A stretch of DNA of 34,554 nt from JBNKFQ01 sp050289385 (GCA_050289385.1 JBNKFQ010000287.1:1-34554); one strand, 5' to 3'; counted from the stretch's first letter, positions 16,731 through 26,137 are shown. Notes: generated from the sequence alone by a model not told the origin. Numbers and translations: made by a program.

Positions 16731-17951
16731 CTAATGCCGCTGAATGCTATACATGTTCCACATCGGCAGGAATATACCTAATGCCAGAATCAGTACAAAC
16801 ACCGCCATAATTACAATAATTACAGGTTCGATGCGATCACTGAGAGACTTTAATTCGTATTCCACTTCGCGTTCGTAATATTCCGCCGCCTCGGCCAACA
16901 ACATGTCGACCTGACCACTGGCTTCTCCTACCGAAATCATCTGTAACACCAGTGGTGTAAACATGCCACTGGCCAAGTGAGTACTGTAGAGGTTCTCACC
17001 CCGCTCGATACTGGCGCGGATAGTGCGTATTTTGGCTGCCAGCCACGGGTTGTCAAGCGCCCGCGCACAGAGTTCGAGCGCCTGCGGTAGCGGTACCCCG
17101 GATCGTAGCATCATAGCGAAGGAGCGGGCGTAGCGGGCGAGAGTGGCACGGTTGATAATACTTCCCACCAGCGGCAGGCGCAGCTTGATCCTGCCCCAAC
17201 GCAGGGCGCCTTTTTCGCTGTTGAGGTAGCGGCGCAATAGCAGGGCGGTAACGATCGCACCAATCGATAAATACGGCCAAAAATTGATAAAAAAGCTGGA
17301 AATGCCCAGCAAAATTTGGGTTGGCAGCGGCAAGTCGGCGTCAAAGCGCTCAAACATCTTGGCGAATTCAGGAATTACCCAGATATTTACCACAGTCATG
17401 GCGACAGCCAGCGCGATCAGAACGAATGAGGGGTAGCGCAAAGCGGTTTTAACACGGCGGGCGGTTTCCTGATCACGTTCCAGGTACTCGCTCAGTTGAA
17501 GAAAGGCTTCGTCCAGGCGACCACTGTCTTCGCCGACCTTCACCAGGTTGATAATCATATTGTCAAACACAGTGGGGTGCTGGCCCATCGCGGTGGACAG
17601 TTCGATACCGGTTTCGAGCCGTTCCACAATGTCGTGCAGTGCGTCTTTGAGAGAGGGGTTGTGCACGGTTTCGGCCAATCCCCGCACACTGATGATCAGC
17701 GGCACCCCTGCCTTGACGATGGTGTACATCTGGCGTGCAAACATAATCAAGTCGTCAATTTTGACCTTGTTACCCCCCAGCCACCGGGGTGTGGTGCTGG
17801 CTGGCTTCGAGCTTGATGATCGCTGAATGGTGATGGGTGTAATGCCTCGTCCGGCAAGCTGGCCAGCCACGGCATCTGCACTGTTGCCGTCGAGCTGACC
17901 AGTAGCAAGCGAACCGTCGCTGTTTCGGCCGCGATACTTAAAGATTGCCAT
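16731..17951 (-). CDS. mshG: MSHA inner-membrane platform protein MshG (PilC/GspF family)
   Basis: The 406-residue protein starts MAIFKYRGRNSDGS, typical of the family. It has two T2SS_F domains with the repeated motif FARQMYTIVKAGVPLI and FAMMLRSGVPLPQAL. Predicted membrane segments are at about 170-190, 215-240 and 375-398 (EPVIIVIMAVFVLILALG). MshG forms the membrane platform that the assembly ATPase MshE turns to add pilin subunits. It follows mshE after 29 bases. Confidence 0.95.
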   Translation of the reverse strand: MAIFKYRGRNSDGSLATGQLDGNSADAVAGQLAGRGITPITIQRSSSSKPASTTPRWLGGNKVKIDDLIMFARQMYTIVKAGVPLIISVRGLAETVHNPSLKDALHDIVERLETGIELSTAMGQHPTVFDNMIINLVKVGEDSGRLDEAFLQLSEYLERDQETARRVKTALRYPSFVLIALAVAMTVVNIWVIPEFAKMFERFDADLPLPTQILLGISSFFINFWPYLSIGAIVTALLLRRYLNSEKGALRWGRIKLRLPLVGSIINRATLARYARSFAMMLRSGVPLPQALELCARALDNPWLAAKIRTIRASIERGENLYSTHLASGMFTPLVLQMISVGEASGQVDMLLAEAAEYYEREVEYELKSLSDRIEPVIIVIMAVFVLILALGIFLPMWNMYSIQRH

Positions 17952-17980
17952 GAATGCTCATTGCCTGTGGCGGTCGTGGG

Positions 17981-19714
17981 TTATTCTGTTTCACGGAGAC
18001 TTTCGTCCTCGATTTCGGCCGATACCCGCATGACTTCACTGAGGGTGGTAACTCCCTCAGCGGCATAGGTCAGAGCACTGATGCCTAGTGGTCGGAACGA
18101 ACGATTGTTGCGCACAGCACTGTTAAAGCCCTTGACGTTCTCTTCACGCAGGGCGTCGGCCATTGAGCGATCCACTTCCAGCAATTCGAATACGCCAATA
18201 CGGCCCCGGTAGCCTGTGTTATAGCAGTGTGGGCAGCCGCGACCCTGGCGCAGGTTGTTGTAATCGATGGCACGGTGATTCGACATGGCTTTGATGAGTT
18301 GTGCTTCGTTGGCGTTGGGTTGGTAGGGGGTGGAACAGCTTTCGCACACCTTGCGTACCAGACGCTGGGCCAATACCGCTTTGAGCGATGCTGCCACCAG
18401 ATAAGAGTCGACGCCCATATCAGTGAGCCGCAACGCAGATGTTATGGCGTCGTTGGTGTGCAGGGTGGAGAGCACCAAGTGGCCGGTCATGGCGGCGCGT
18501 AGAGCGATTTCGGCAGATTCGCGGTCGCGTATCTCACCTACAAGCAGCACATCTGGATCTTGTCGCAGAGTGGCTCGTAACACTCGAGCGAAATCAAGGC
18601 CGATCTTTTCGTTAATTTGAACCTGGCTGACACGGGGAAGCCGGTACTCTACGGGGTCTTCAACGGTGATGATTTTGCGGTCCTCAGTGTTCAATTCCGC
18701 GAGACCGCCATACAGAGTGGTAGTCTTGCCGCTTCCAGTAGGGCCGGTGACAAGTATCAAACCGTTGGGCCGGTGCAGCAGATTGCGTACCCGCACGACC
18801 ATCCGCTCCGGCATGCCTGCCTGGGTGAGATCAAGGATACCCTGCGAATGGTCAAGCAGGCGCATCACCACCGACTCTCCCCACTGCACCGGCATGGTGG
18901 ATATCCGCACGTCGATATTGTGGCTTTTGATCTTGAGGTTGAAGCGGCCATCCTGGGGCAGGCGCTTTTCTGATATATCAAGCCCGGCCATCAATTTAAG
19001 GCGCACCACCACGGCACCGGCAATGCGTTTTTCATTCATTACCTGCTCGACAAGCACTCCGTCGATGCGCTGGCGGATGCGCAGTACCGCTTCATCTGGC
19101 TCGACATGAATATCCGACGCCTTGGTGGCAATGGCCTCTTCAAAGATCTTTTGCAGTAGTTTTACCACTGGCGCATCGCTGTCGGTGGCGTCGCTAAGTA
19201 TGTTGGCCAGATCCACCGCCGATTCTTCGAGTTCTTCATTGAGTTCGCCGGCAAGGGTGGCGATCTCTTCTGCCCGGCTGTAGGCGATATCAAGAATATC
19301 CAGCAATTCGGATTCTCTGACCACCGCAGGTTTGACCGGTTTTTTCAAGGCTCGGGCCAGTTCGTCGAGGCAGAAAATATCGGTGGGGTCCGACATGCCG
19401 ATTAGCAGACCGTCATCCTCCTCCCGCAGCACCACCACGCGGTAGCGGCGCGCCAGCGTTTCGGGCAGGCGGCGTATCAGTTCGGTATCGAAGTGGTAAT
19501 GGGCGAGTTCGATAAACGGAATACCGAGCTGTTGCGACAGTATACCGAGCATGTCGTTTTCTTGTACAAAACCCAGTTCAATCAACATCCGGCCCAGCTT
19601 ATGGCCGGTGCGTTTTTGTTGTTCGAGTGCTGTTTGCAACTGTGCTTCGGTGATTTTTTGGTGTTGAACCAACAAGTCGCCGAGGCGGATACGTTGTCGT
19701 GTGGCCTGGTTCAT
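17981..19714 (-). CDS. mshE: MSHA pilus assembly ATPase MshE with N-terminal c-di-GMP-binding MshEN domain
   Basis: The 577-residue protein has two tandem MshEN motifs at about 10-33 (RLGDLLVQHQKITEAQLQ) and 39-62 (KLGRMLIELGFVQENDML), the pattern that binds c-di-GMP in V. cholerae MshE. The GspE/PilB ATPase core follows: Walker A GPTGSGKT at 324-331, a Walker B region DVLLVGEIRD at 388-397, and His in STLHTND near 418. Four Cys (457, 460, 494, 497) form a zinc site. It powers MSHA pilus extension at the inner membrane. It overlaps the mshN stop by four bases. Length and motifs are complete, so it should be active and responsive to c-di-GMP. Confidence 0.96.
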   Translation of the reverse strand: MNQATRQRIRLGDLLVQHQKITEAQLQTALEQQKRTGHKLGRMLIELGFVQENDMLGILSQQLGIPFIELAHYHFDTELIRRLPETLARRYRVVVLREEDDGLLIGMSDPTDIFCLDELARALKKPVKPAVVRESELLDILDIAYSRAEEIATLAGELNEELEESAVDLANILSDATDSDAPVVKLLQKIFEEAIATKASDIHVEPDEAVLRIRQRIDGVLVEQVMNEKRIAGAVVVRLKLMAGLDISEKRLPQDGRFNLKIKSHNIDVRISTMPVQWGESVVMRLLDHSQGILDLTQAGMPERMVVRVRNLLHRPNGLILVTGPTGSGKTTTLYGGLAELNTEDRKIITVEDPVEYRLPRVSQVQINEKIGLDFARVLRATLRQDPDVLLVGEIRDRESAEIALRAAMTGHLVLSTLHTNDAITSALRLTDMGVDSYLVAASLKAVLAQRLVRKVCESCSTPYQPNANEAQLIKAMSNHRAIDYNNLRQGRGCPHCYNTGYRGRIGVFELLEVDRSMADALREENVKGFNSAVRNNRSFRPLGISALTYAAEGVTTLSEVMRVSAEIEDESLRETE

Positions 19715-20799
19715 TTTGCGGACAGCCCTCTATCTAGTGTTTTCTCTGCGCCCAATTCGACAATACGCTGTTCAATATAACGGCGCACGCGATTGTCGTT
19801 GCCGCTGGAGCGGGCTCGTCTGAAAGCCAGCAGGGCACCATTGCGATCCCTCAGGGCGTCAAGCGCCACCGCCAGCCCCAGCCAATGCAATGTTACATCA
19901 GGCTCGAAGGCGACCAGCGTTTGGTAAATGACAGCGGCTTGTCGGTATTGGCCAGTTTTTTGATAAATGCCGGCTAACAGCGCGTGGTAGGTGGGGTCGT
20001 CGGCTACGGTGGGCGGGTCGCTTTCGAGCAACACTTGAGCCCCGGCGAGATCACCCTGGTTCAACTTTTGCCGCGCCTGCTGTTTGGTGATCTGCCAGGG
20101 GGCGGACGGCGCTGTGGTGATAACGGTGTTTGGGGTAGCCGCTTCTGTGTTGGGTTGTGTTTTGTATCGTTGCTGCAGAGCTAATAGCGAAGCGTCTTCG
20201 GGGTGTATCAAAAGTGAGCGTTGCAGATACCCCAGAGCGCGTGTGGTATTGCCATCGCGATAGGCCGCTTCCGCCCAATGGCCGTAACGGTCCACTATTT
20301 GTTGAATACCGTGCTCCGCCTCCGGGTGGTTGGGATATAAAGCCAATACCGCCTGATAGTGGTCGTAAGCGTTGTCGTTTAGTGGGGTGGTCAACCGGTT
20401 TTTGGCCAGTGCTTGTTCAGCGGCGGCCAGCAAGCGGCGAATGTTGTGTTGGGCTAACCCGTTCGGGGTTTGGGAATGTTGTGGCGCTGTAATTTGCGGT
20501 GAACTTGTGTCCGGCGCGACGGAAGAAGGTGCTGTTTCTGGCAGGGCAGCGATTTTTGATGGTAATTTCGCCAGCGCCGGGGCTGGAACGGTTGCCGGTG
20601 GGTTGTGCGACGGGGCCGGCCACCACCAAATCGCGCCCGCCGCCAGCAGCAACAGGACACCGAAGGTTGCAGAAAGTCTAGCTCCCCTCGATGGGGGTTG
20701 ATCACTGCGGGAAAGGCTGGGTGCAGCCAGATTTGTTTTGCGGTCGTTGGGGTGTTGCCGCTCTTCCAGGTCGCGCAGCAAGTCGTTGATTAAGCTCAT
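19711..20799 (-). CDS. mshN: MSHA biogenesis protein MshN, membrane-anchored TPR protein
   Basis: The chosen ATG at 20799 begins MSLINDLLRDLEERQHP, the conserved MshN/ExeB-type start, giving 362 residues. It overlaps the mshM stop as ATGA. Upstream in-frame sequence to 20874 lies within mshM and is rejected. One membrane segment (ATFGVLLLLAAGAIWWWP) is followed by a Pro/Ala-rich linker and tetratricopeptide repeats (YDHYQAVLALYPNHPEAE; GYLQRSLLIHPEDASL; AAVIYQTLVAFEPDVT). MshN is probably an inner-membrane, periplasm-facing TPR protein that helps secretin or pilus assembly together with MshM. Confidence 0.88.
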   Translation of the reverse strand: MSLINDLLRDLEERQHPNDRKTNLAAPSLSRSDQPPSRGARLSATFGVLLLLAAGAIWWWPAPSHNPPATVPAPALAKLPSKIAALPETAPSSVAPDTSSPQITAPQHSQTPNGLAQHNIRRLLAAAEQALAKNRLTTPLNDNAYDHYQAVLALYPNHPEAEHGIQQIVDRYGHWAEAAYRDGNTTRALGYLQRSLLIHPEDASLLALQQRYKTQPNTEAATPNTVITTAPSAPWQITKQQARQKLNQGDLAGAQVLLESDPPTVADDPTYHALLAGIYQKTGQYRQAAVIYQTLVAFEPDVTLHWLGLAVALDALRDRNGALLAFRRARSSGNDNRVRRYIEQRIVELGAEKTLDRGLSAK

Positions 20800-21722
20800 G
20801 CCAGCCACCCTGCATGGGAAACCTGGGCGTAGGCCAGGGCGCCGAGTAGGGAAACCAAGCCCACAGCCGGCCACAGCAGATGCCAGCGCAACGCTGATAA
20901 CTTGCCCAGACGACGGCTTTCCGGTGTGTCCTGAATGGCTTTGGACACATGGCGACTGGTTACCCGGCGGTCACCGCAGCCATAGCAGGCGATCAGGGCT
21001 TTGTGGGCTATGATATTGATCAGCCGCGGCACCCCGCCCGAGGCAATAAACAGCAGGTGAGCCGCCGGGCCGGTAAAAAGGCGGCCGCCGGGGTAGCCCG
21101 CCGATGTGAGCCGAAAGTTGAGGTAGTGACCAACCCCTTTGCGGCTGAAGGGCCGCAAGTATTCTGAAAAGACAATACGTTGCTTCAGTTGCCGCAGGTC
21201 TTTGCGATTGAGCAGAGTGTCCAGTTCCGGTTGGCCAAACAGTATCACTTGCAACAATTTGCGTTTTTCGGTTTCCAGGTTGCTCAGCAGTCGCAGTGCC
21301 TCAATGGTTTCGCGCGGCATGGCCTGGGCTTCGTCGATGACCATCACCACTTGTTTGTCCGCGCGCGCCAGTTCTATCAGGCGGTGGTTGATGGCAGATA
21401 GTATATGGTGCCCGGTCATATCGGCTTTGATGGTTGCGCCAATCTCTTCGGCCAACAACACTTTCAGTTCATCCGGTGAGAGGTAGGGGTTGGGGATATA
21501 GGCCGCTTGGTAGTTGTTGCCGAGGTTGGCCAGCAGTTTGCGGCACAGGAGAGTTTTGCCGGTGCCCACTTCACCCACTACTTTGATAAATCCCTCTCGC
21601 TGTTGCAACGCTACCATCAGCGTGTTGAGCGCGTTGCGATGGCTCTGCCGGTTAAAATAGAACTGGGTGTCTGGCGTTAGGGAGAACGGCTTCTCCTTGA
21701 ATTGAAAGTAGCTTTCATACAT
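20796..21722 (-). CDS. mshM: MSHA AAA+ ATPase MshM (ExeA/GspA family)
   Basis: From ATG 21722 the product has 308 residues beginning MYESYFQFKEKPFSLTPD, the family's conserved start. Walker A is GEVGTGKT, Walker B is VVMVIDEAQAM, and a sensor region (QVILFGQPELDTLL) follows. The C-terminus has a membrane helix (WHLLWPAVGLVSLLGALAYA). The frame is open upstream to a TTG at 21854, but that extra 44 residues are Arg-rich and unlike the family. No clear ribosome site precedes 21722, and a hairpin lies in the gap to mshL. MshM is probably needed for secretin or pilus-machine assembly, like ExeA. Confidence 0.9.
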   Translation of the reverse strand: MYESYFQFKEKPFSLTPDTQFYFNRQSHRNALNTLMVALQQREGFIKVVGEVGTGKTLLCRKLLANLGNNYQAAYIPNPYLSPDELKVLLAEEIGATIKADMTGHHILSAINHRLIELARADKQVVMVIDEAQAMPRETIEALRLLSNLETEKRKLLQVILFGQPELDTLLNRKDLRQLKQRIVFSEYLRPFSRKGVGHYLNFRLTSAGYPGGRLFTGPAAHLLFIASGGVPRLINIIAHKALIACYGCGDRRVTSRHVSKAIQDTPESRRLGKLSALRWHLLWPAVGLVSLLGALAYAQVSHAGWLA

Positions 21723-21784
21723 GGCGGCGGGGCAGCGAACGGGGTGGAATGTTTGGGAGTAGTTCGCTCGATGGTCCCGGAAGC

Positions 21785-21807
21785 GGCCCGACGTTCGACG
21801 TCCGGCC
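21785..21807. other. Inverted repeat in the mshL-mshM gap
   Basis: Arms GGCCCGACGT and ACGTCCGGCC pair in 9 of 10 positions around a TCG loop. The element sits in the only gap of more than 100 bases between mshL and mshM, where no ribosome site was found for mshM. It could process or stabilise mRNA, or regulate mshM. Confidence 0.5.
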
Positions 21808-21866
21808 AGCGCCCGGGATACACCCAATTTGGTGGTTGCCCACGTGTGCGTCAATAATCGACGATG

Positions 21867-23582
21867 TCACTTACTGTTCCCCATTTTAAGCAAACGGCGT
21901 TGTTCGTTGCCAAGTTGCTTGATTCGCGCACGGCTGCGTTCCACTTCCTGTTTGGTGAGTTCGGAATCGACGATGGAAGGCTTGAGCAGAATCACCAGTT
22001 CGGTTTTGCGGGTTGAGGTGGTTTTGCCGCGAAACAGGTTGCCCAAAAGCGGTATATCGCCGGCACCGGCGTAGCGGCGTTTTTCAAAATCTTCGACTTC
22101 TTGCATCAGGCCACCGAGCACCACCACTTGCCCGCTTTGCGCGCGCACAATGCTGTCGGACTCGCGAATGTCGCGAAACGCGAGGGGAAAGGTAAAAGTC
22201 TGGCTACCCAGTTGCACGGGTTTGGTTTGATCCCTGACTTCGGTAATCACCGGGTGAATGTGCAGAATCACCTCGCCGTTATCGGAAATTTGTGGTGTTA
22301 CATCCAGCGCAATGCCGCTGAAGAATGAGGTTAATTCGATTTCCGGTGTGTTAATCACCGCCGCCGCGCTGGTGGTGGTGTCGCTGGAAATGCCGGTGAC
22401 AAAAAATTCGTCGGACCCAACCCGGATTACCGCTTTCTGATTGTTGACGGTCGATACTCGTGGGCTCGACAACACTTGCACGCTGCCCTGGGTGCCCAGC
22501 AGATCGATAAAATCGCTGATTTCGTTGATGCCGATAACGGCGTCAAAAGAGCCGCTCACCGAGTCGGCGATTACGCTGCCGCTGGAGCGGCTGCGGAAAT
22601 CGCTGTAACTGTAGGCTAGTGCTCCGGTGATTTTGTTCCAGTTAATGCCGGCGTTGTAGTCGTCGTTGAGGCGGACCTCGAGGATTTTGGCCTCCAGCAA
22701 TACCTGGCGTTTTACGCTGAGTTCCGACCGTTCAAGAAAATTTCGCACGCTGTGCAATTCGTTGGGCAGCGCCTTGACAATCACCATGCCAGCCTGTGGC
22801 GTCACAACCACTTGTCGACCGTCAGTCAGGCCGCCGATCAGGGCTGTAACGGTGTGTTGCAGGGAGGACCAAAAATCGGTGCGGCTCAAGGTTTGCACGC
22901 GCGCGCCGGGGGTGCTATTGCCGCTGCGATTGTTGCCGCGTTTGTTTTGATTGCCTTCTTGATCGACCAACAGGTCCAGCAACCCGGAGTCATATTGCTG
23001 ATTGTTTTGCGAACGATTGTTGTTGCGGTTGTTACCGCTGTTTGACTCAATTTTGCCCACGGCGATACTAGTGTCTGACAGGCCCACGCGTTTTACGTCA
23101 AGGTAGTCGATCTGGAAAACTTCGGTATGCAGTTCCCGCGGGAAAATGGTGTAAATGCCATTATTGTATTTGTATTCGTAGCCGTAAATTTCGCGCACCA
23201 CGTCTAGCACGTCATCAACGGTGACGTTTTTTAATTCCAGCGTGATAGTACCGGTTAGCGCCGGATGCACGACTATATTAGTGCCAGTACCCTCCACCAG
23301 GCTCAGGAAAAAAGTTTTTGCCGGCGTATCGGTCACGGACAGGTCAAACCGTTCCTGGCTCAGTGCGGGTGGTGTGCTGGTGTCACTTAGCAGAGCATCG
23401 CTGACTGCTGAGGGAACCTCGCGTTCGGGGGCGGGTGCGTCGAGTTCCCTGGACAGTTTATCCATTGCGGTTTCGGAGGGCGTGGGTTGTGGCGCGATGG
23501 GGCTACAACCGATGACGAGCAACATCAGCGCCGATAGCAAAAACAGTGAGCGGCAGATCTTGGCAAGCAGATTTGACGGCAT
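21867..23582 (-). CDS. mshL: MSHA outer-membrane secretin MshL
   Basis: The 571-residue lipoprotein precursor has a signal peptide with lipobox VIGC (Cys26). A secretin N0/STN-like region follows (TITLELKNVTVDDVLDVVRE), then N-domains, and then the secretin core with VLSSPRVSTVNNQKAVIRVG and SGQVVVLGGLMQE. An Asn/Arg-rich low-complexity stretch (about residues 185-225) separates the N-domains. MshL forms the outer-membrane channel through which the MSHA pilus emerges. It begins 13 bases after mshK. Confidence 0.95.
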   Translation of the reverse strand: MPSNLLAKICRSLFLLSALMLLVIGCSPIAPQPTPSETAMDKLSRELDAPAPEREVPSAVSDALLSDTSTPPALSQERFDLSVTDTPAKTFFLSLVEGTGTNIVVHPALTGTITLELKNVTVDDVLDVVREIYGYEYKYNNGIYTIFPRELHTEVFQIDYLDVKRVGLSDTSIAVGKIESNSGNNRNNNRSQNNQQYDSGLLDLLVDQEGNQNKRGNNRSGNSTPGARVQTLSRTDFWSSLQHTVTALIGGLTDGRQVVVTPQAGMVIVKALPNELHSVRNFLERSELSVKRQVLLEAKILEVRLNDDYNAGINWNKITGALAYSYSDFRSRSSGSVIADSVSGSFDAVIGINEISDFIDLLGTQGSVQVLSSPRVSTVNNQKAVIRVGSDEFFVTGISSDTTTSAAAVINTPEIELTSFFSGIALDVTPQISDNGEVILHIHPVITEVRDQTKPVQLGSQTFTFPLAFRDIRESDSIVRAQSGQVVVLGGLMQEVEDFEKRRYAGAGDIPLLGNLFRGKTTSTRKTELVILLKPSIVDSELTKQEVERSRARIKQLGNEQRRLLKMGNSK

Positions 23583-23595
23583 AATCAGGGGTGCC

Positions 23596-23931
23596 TCATT
23601 TTCTGGCGCGCTTCACGGCGCGTTTGACGGTGGTGGTATGCAGTTTCAGTTCCCGGTTTTTACCATTGATGGTTACCTGCACGCGATTGTCGAGAATGCG
23701 GATAAGCGTGGCGCCGGCTATGGTATCGCCTTCGGCTACCAGTTGGCCGTTAATGACCGCTACCCGGCGGCTATTGGATATCAATACAGAATTGAGGCGC
23801 AATTCCCTGTTCTCTGCTGATTCGGAAGGGATGTGCCGCAGGGGGTATGTTGGGTCGTTGTTGGCGTTGGCAAGCGCCGCCATACCCAGGCAAGTCGTGG
23901 CAACAAAATATAGATGGAACTTACACACCAA
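23596..23931 (-). CDS. mshK: MSHA biogenesis protein MshK (PilP/GspC-like periplasmic protein)
   Basis: The 111-residue product has an N-terminal export signal (MVCKFHLYFVATTCLGMAALA) and an HR-type beta domain (SSRVAVINGQ-like ISNSRRVAVINGQLVAEGDT, then LIRILDNRVQVTING) found in PilP/GspC/MshK. It probably links the inner-membrane MshJ complex to the secretin MshL, which is encoded next. It overlaps mshJ by 11 bases. It is short, as usual for MshK. Confidence 0.86.
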   Translation of the reverse strand: MVCKFHLYFVATTCLGMAALANANNDPTYPLRHIPSESAENRELRLNSVLISNSRRVAVINGQLVAEGDTIAGATLIRILDNRVQVTINGKNRELKLHTTTVKRAVKRARK

Positions 23932-24577
23932 ACAGGCCCTCCTCAGTTGTTAATGTGTACACCTGCAATTCTACTTCGGCATAGGGAAATCGGGTTACCT
24001 TGTAGTGAAATTCGTCCCACTTGAAACCCCAGGGCAGGTCTTCAAGTGCCTGGAGGTAGTCGAGGACATCGAAAAAACGGCCTTCCAGATACAACCGCAC
24101 CGGATGTTTGTAAATACCTGCGTTGAGGGTATTGTTGTCAGCCAGGGTCAGTTGCATCTCTTCGACTGGCAAGGCCGTCAGTCTCAGTACGGTTAGTTTT
24201 TCGGTTTTTAGCAGCACATCTTCGAGAATACGGGGCAGACTTGCAGCATCAACCATGCCACTAGTGAAGGTGGTGAGCTCCGATTGCATTTCGGCAACCT
24301 GTTGTCGGAGTGCGTTAACCTCCAATTGTTGCGGACTTTCCGAATTGTGCCGGGTTTGCGCGGTGAGCGTGCCAAGTTCGGCTTGTTGAGAGTTCAGCTG
24401 CGCCCGGGTTTGATTAATCTGGTGCTGCAACTTGTTTTGTTGGGCGGAGATAGGGGAGAGAAGCGTCAATTCAGCCAATACCCATAGCACTGCCACTGCG
24501 GCGGCGAACAGCAAAATTCGTTCCCGCGTTTGCAGTGAGTCAATGCGTTCCCGGAGCAGGTCAAGTTTGGCTTTCAT
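23921..24577 (-). CDS. mshJ: MSHA biogenesis protein MshJ (PilO/GspM-like)
   Basis: The 218-residue protein has a short cytoplasmic start, one membrane helix (ILLFAAAVAVLWVLAELTLL), a coiled coil at about 45-105 and a ferredoxin-like C-terminal domain (HPVRLYLEGRFFDVLDYLQA, WDEFHYKVTRFPYAEVELQV). This is the PilO/GspM layout. It starts on the ATGA overlap with the preceding pilN-like gene, so the two partner proteins are translationally coupled, as PilN and PilO are. Confidence 0.88.
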   Translation of the reverse strand: MKAKLDLLRERIDSLQTRERILLFAAAVAVLWVLAELTLLSPISAQQNKLQHQINQTRAQLNSQQAELGTLTAQTRHNSESPQQLEVNALRQQVAEMQSELTTFTSGMVDAASLPRILEDVLLKTEKLTVLRLTALPVEEMQLTLADNNTLNAGIYKHPVRLYLEGRFFDVLDYLQALEDLPWGFKWDEFHYKVTRFPYAEVELQVYTLTTEEGLFGV

Positions 24578-25176
24578 GGTGTTGCCCCCGCTTTGCTCAG
24601 CTGGAAATTCACTATATCGCTATGACTTTTGTCCCGTTGCATGTGTAAAGGGCCAAACTGTGTATTTTGAAACCGTTGGTCGGCTTGCAGTTGCTGTAGA
24701 TATTGGGGAACGATTTCGGCGGGTCGGGCATCGCCTCTTAGTTCGATGTGATTGCCGTTTGCAAGAAACAGGATTTCAGTGAGAGCGATGCCATTGGGAT
24801 GATGTTGTGCAAGGCCTGACAATTGATCGGCAAAACTGGTGGACGCACTGATTTTCTGCTGCGCTATTAGTTTGCGGATTTGTTGCAGTTCCAACAGCTT
24901 GCCCTCCAGTTGCTGGCGCTCGTGTGCCAGTCGCACGGACTGGTCGGCGGGCAGCCTGGCGTGCAGCGATTGTACCTGGTCAGCGAAATGTGCCTCTTGA
25001 CTTTTCAGATCTGCGAGATGTTCCATCAGGTCATCGCGTTGAACACTCTGCCACCAAACCAGAGCAGCCAGCAGGACCGTGACAGCAATCAGAGCAATGG
25101 CCATGGTAACTGCATTCAGACTCAGACCGCTATCTTGTGCCCTGATTTGGTACAGATTAATCTGCTGCCTGCTCAT
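24574..25176 (-). CDS. PilN-like MSHA alignment-complex protein
   Basis: From ATG 25176 the product has 200 residues: MSRQQINLYQIRAQDSG, the conserved short N-terminal motif by which PilN binds PilM. A membrane helix (AIALIAVTVLLAALVWW) and a coiled coil (about 45-100) precede a small alpha-beta domain. AAGGGAG lies 6 bases before the chosen start; an extended start at 25224 lies within mshI. It is called mshI2 or left unnamed in other genomes. It works with MshI (PilM-like) and MshJ (PilO-like). Confidence 0.82.
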   Translation of the reverse strand: MSRQQINLYQIRAQDSGLSLNAVTMAIALIAVTVLLAALVWWQSVQRDDLMEHLADLKSQEAHFADQVQSLHARLPADQSVRLAHERQQLEGKLLELQQIRKLIAQQKISASTSFADQLSGLAQHHPNGIALTEILFLANGNHIELRGDARPAEIVPQYLQQLQADQRFQNTQFGPLHMQRDKSHSDIVNFQLSKAGATP

Positions 25177-25186
25177 AGTGACTCCC

Positions 25187-26137
25187 TTATTTTGCGTCTT
25201 CTCGCAATGCGGCGCCAATTGCATTCAGGCATAATTGCAAGTCTTTGCCATCGGTGGCGGGCGGTAGAGGCAATTGTTCCTGCACAGGTAACACATCGAC
25301 CTGGGCTGGCAGGCTGTCGCGCAAGGTGGCGGGTATTTTGTCATCGGTGATGTTGGCGCCACACAGGTAAATTTGCTGCGCGGGAGGTTGGCGCATCTGG
25401 CGTTCGAAGTAATCGAGAGAACGCTGGAGTTCCAGAGTCAGGGTGTCGCCGGGTAGAACGTCTGACAAACCGCCGTTCCAGTTGATGTCAAACGTGCGTG
25501 CCAGGTAAAGGTTGCCATCTCGTGTCAAAGAGAGGCAGGCACGGCCCGACTCGATCAAGACGATGGCGGCACTGCGACCGGATTGCGCAAACCGCTCACA
25601 CAGATTGCGCATCGACAATTCTGTGATATCAATGGCGTTGAGTTTGAGACCAGCGGCTTTGGCTAGCGCGACATTCTCGGCGATACTGTTGCGATGTGCG
25701 GCAACGGCATACACCATATTGTTACGGTTGGTGTCGGCGGGCAGGGTAAAGGCATCAATAACGGCATCTTCGAGCGGCATGGAGAGGGAATCGCCGATGC
25801 GCCAGCGCACCGCGTCGCGCAATTCGGAAGGTGGAACATTCGGTGCCTCGATGAGTTGCAGGCTATAACCCCCTGCCGGCAGCACCACGTTGCACTTCGT
25901 ACCTTTTAGTCCCAGAGAGTCGATGTGCTCGCGCAGTCGGACGATCCGGTCGGCCTGCCCGTCAAATTGGAGCAGGTCGCAACAGGATACCTGACAAATC
26001 CCCCCCGGCGCAGTTTCGACGCAAGCTACAGCCAGGCCGTCTGGCTGGTTCTCAATACCTACCACTCTTCTCGCGGCATGGTTATTATTAAACCATTTGA
26101 GCAGAATATTTCCCCCTTCCTTCCTTATATGGATCAT
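25187..26137 (-). CDS. mshI: MSHA biogenesis protein MshI (PilM-like)
   Basis: The 316-residue product has the actin-like PilM/MshI pattern: VVGIENQPDGLAVACVET near the N-terminus, RDAVRWRIGDSLSMPLEDAV, the AVAAHRNSIAENVALAKAAG block and SAAIVLIESGRACLSLTRDG. It should act at the cytoplasmic face of the inner membrane with the PilN- and PilO-like products. The ATG at 26137 has no ribosome site. A strong AAGGAAGGGGG lies inside it, just before ATT (26107) and CTG (26104), so the true start may be a non-ATG codon giving a protein beginning at ILLKWFNN. It is the first gene of the msh operon. Confidence 0.86.
   Translation of the reverse strand: MIHIRKEGGNILLKWFNNNHAARRVVGIENQPDGLAVACVETAPGGICQVSCCDLLQFDGQADRIVRLREHIDSLGLKGTKCNVVLPAGGYSLQLIEAPNVPPSELRDAVRWRIGDSLSMPLEDAVIDAFTLPADTNRNNMVYAVAAHRNSIAENVALAKAAGLKLNAIDITELSMRNLCERFAQSGRSAAIVLIESGRACLSLTRDGNLYLARTFDINWNGGLSDVLPGDTLTLELQRSLDYFERQMRQPPAQQIYLCGANITDDKIPATLRDSLPAQVDVLPVQEQLPLPPATDGKDLQLCLNAIGAALREDAK

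Noticed and set aside
20800..20874. 25-residue N-terminal extension of MshN
   Set aside because: It lies wholly within mshM and has no ribosome site; the ATG at 20799 overlaps the mshM stop as ATGA and gives the conserved MSLINDLLRDLE start.
21723..21854. 44-residue N-terminal extension of MshM from a TTG start
   Set aside because: The Arg-rich extension is unlike the family, which starts MYESYF; the stretch also contains a hairpin.
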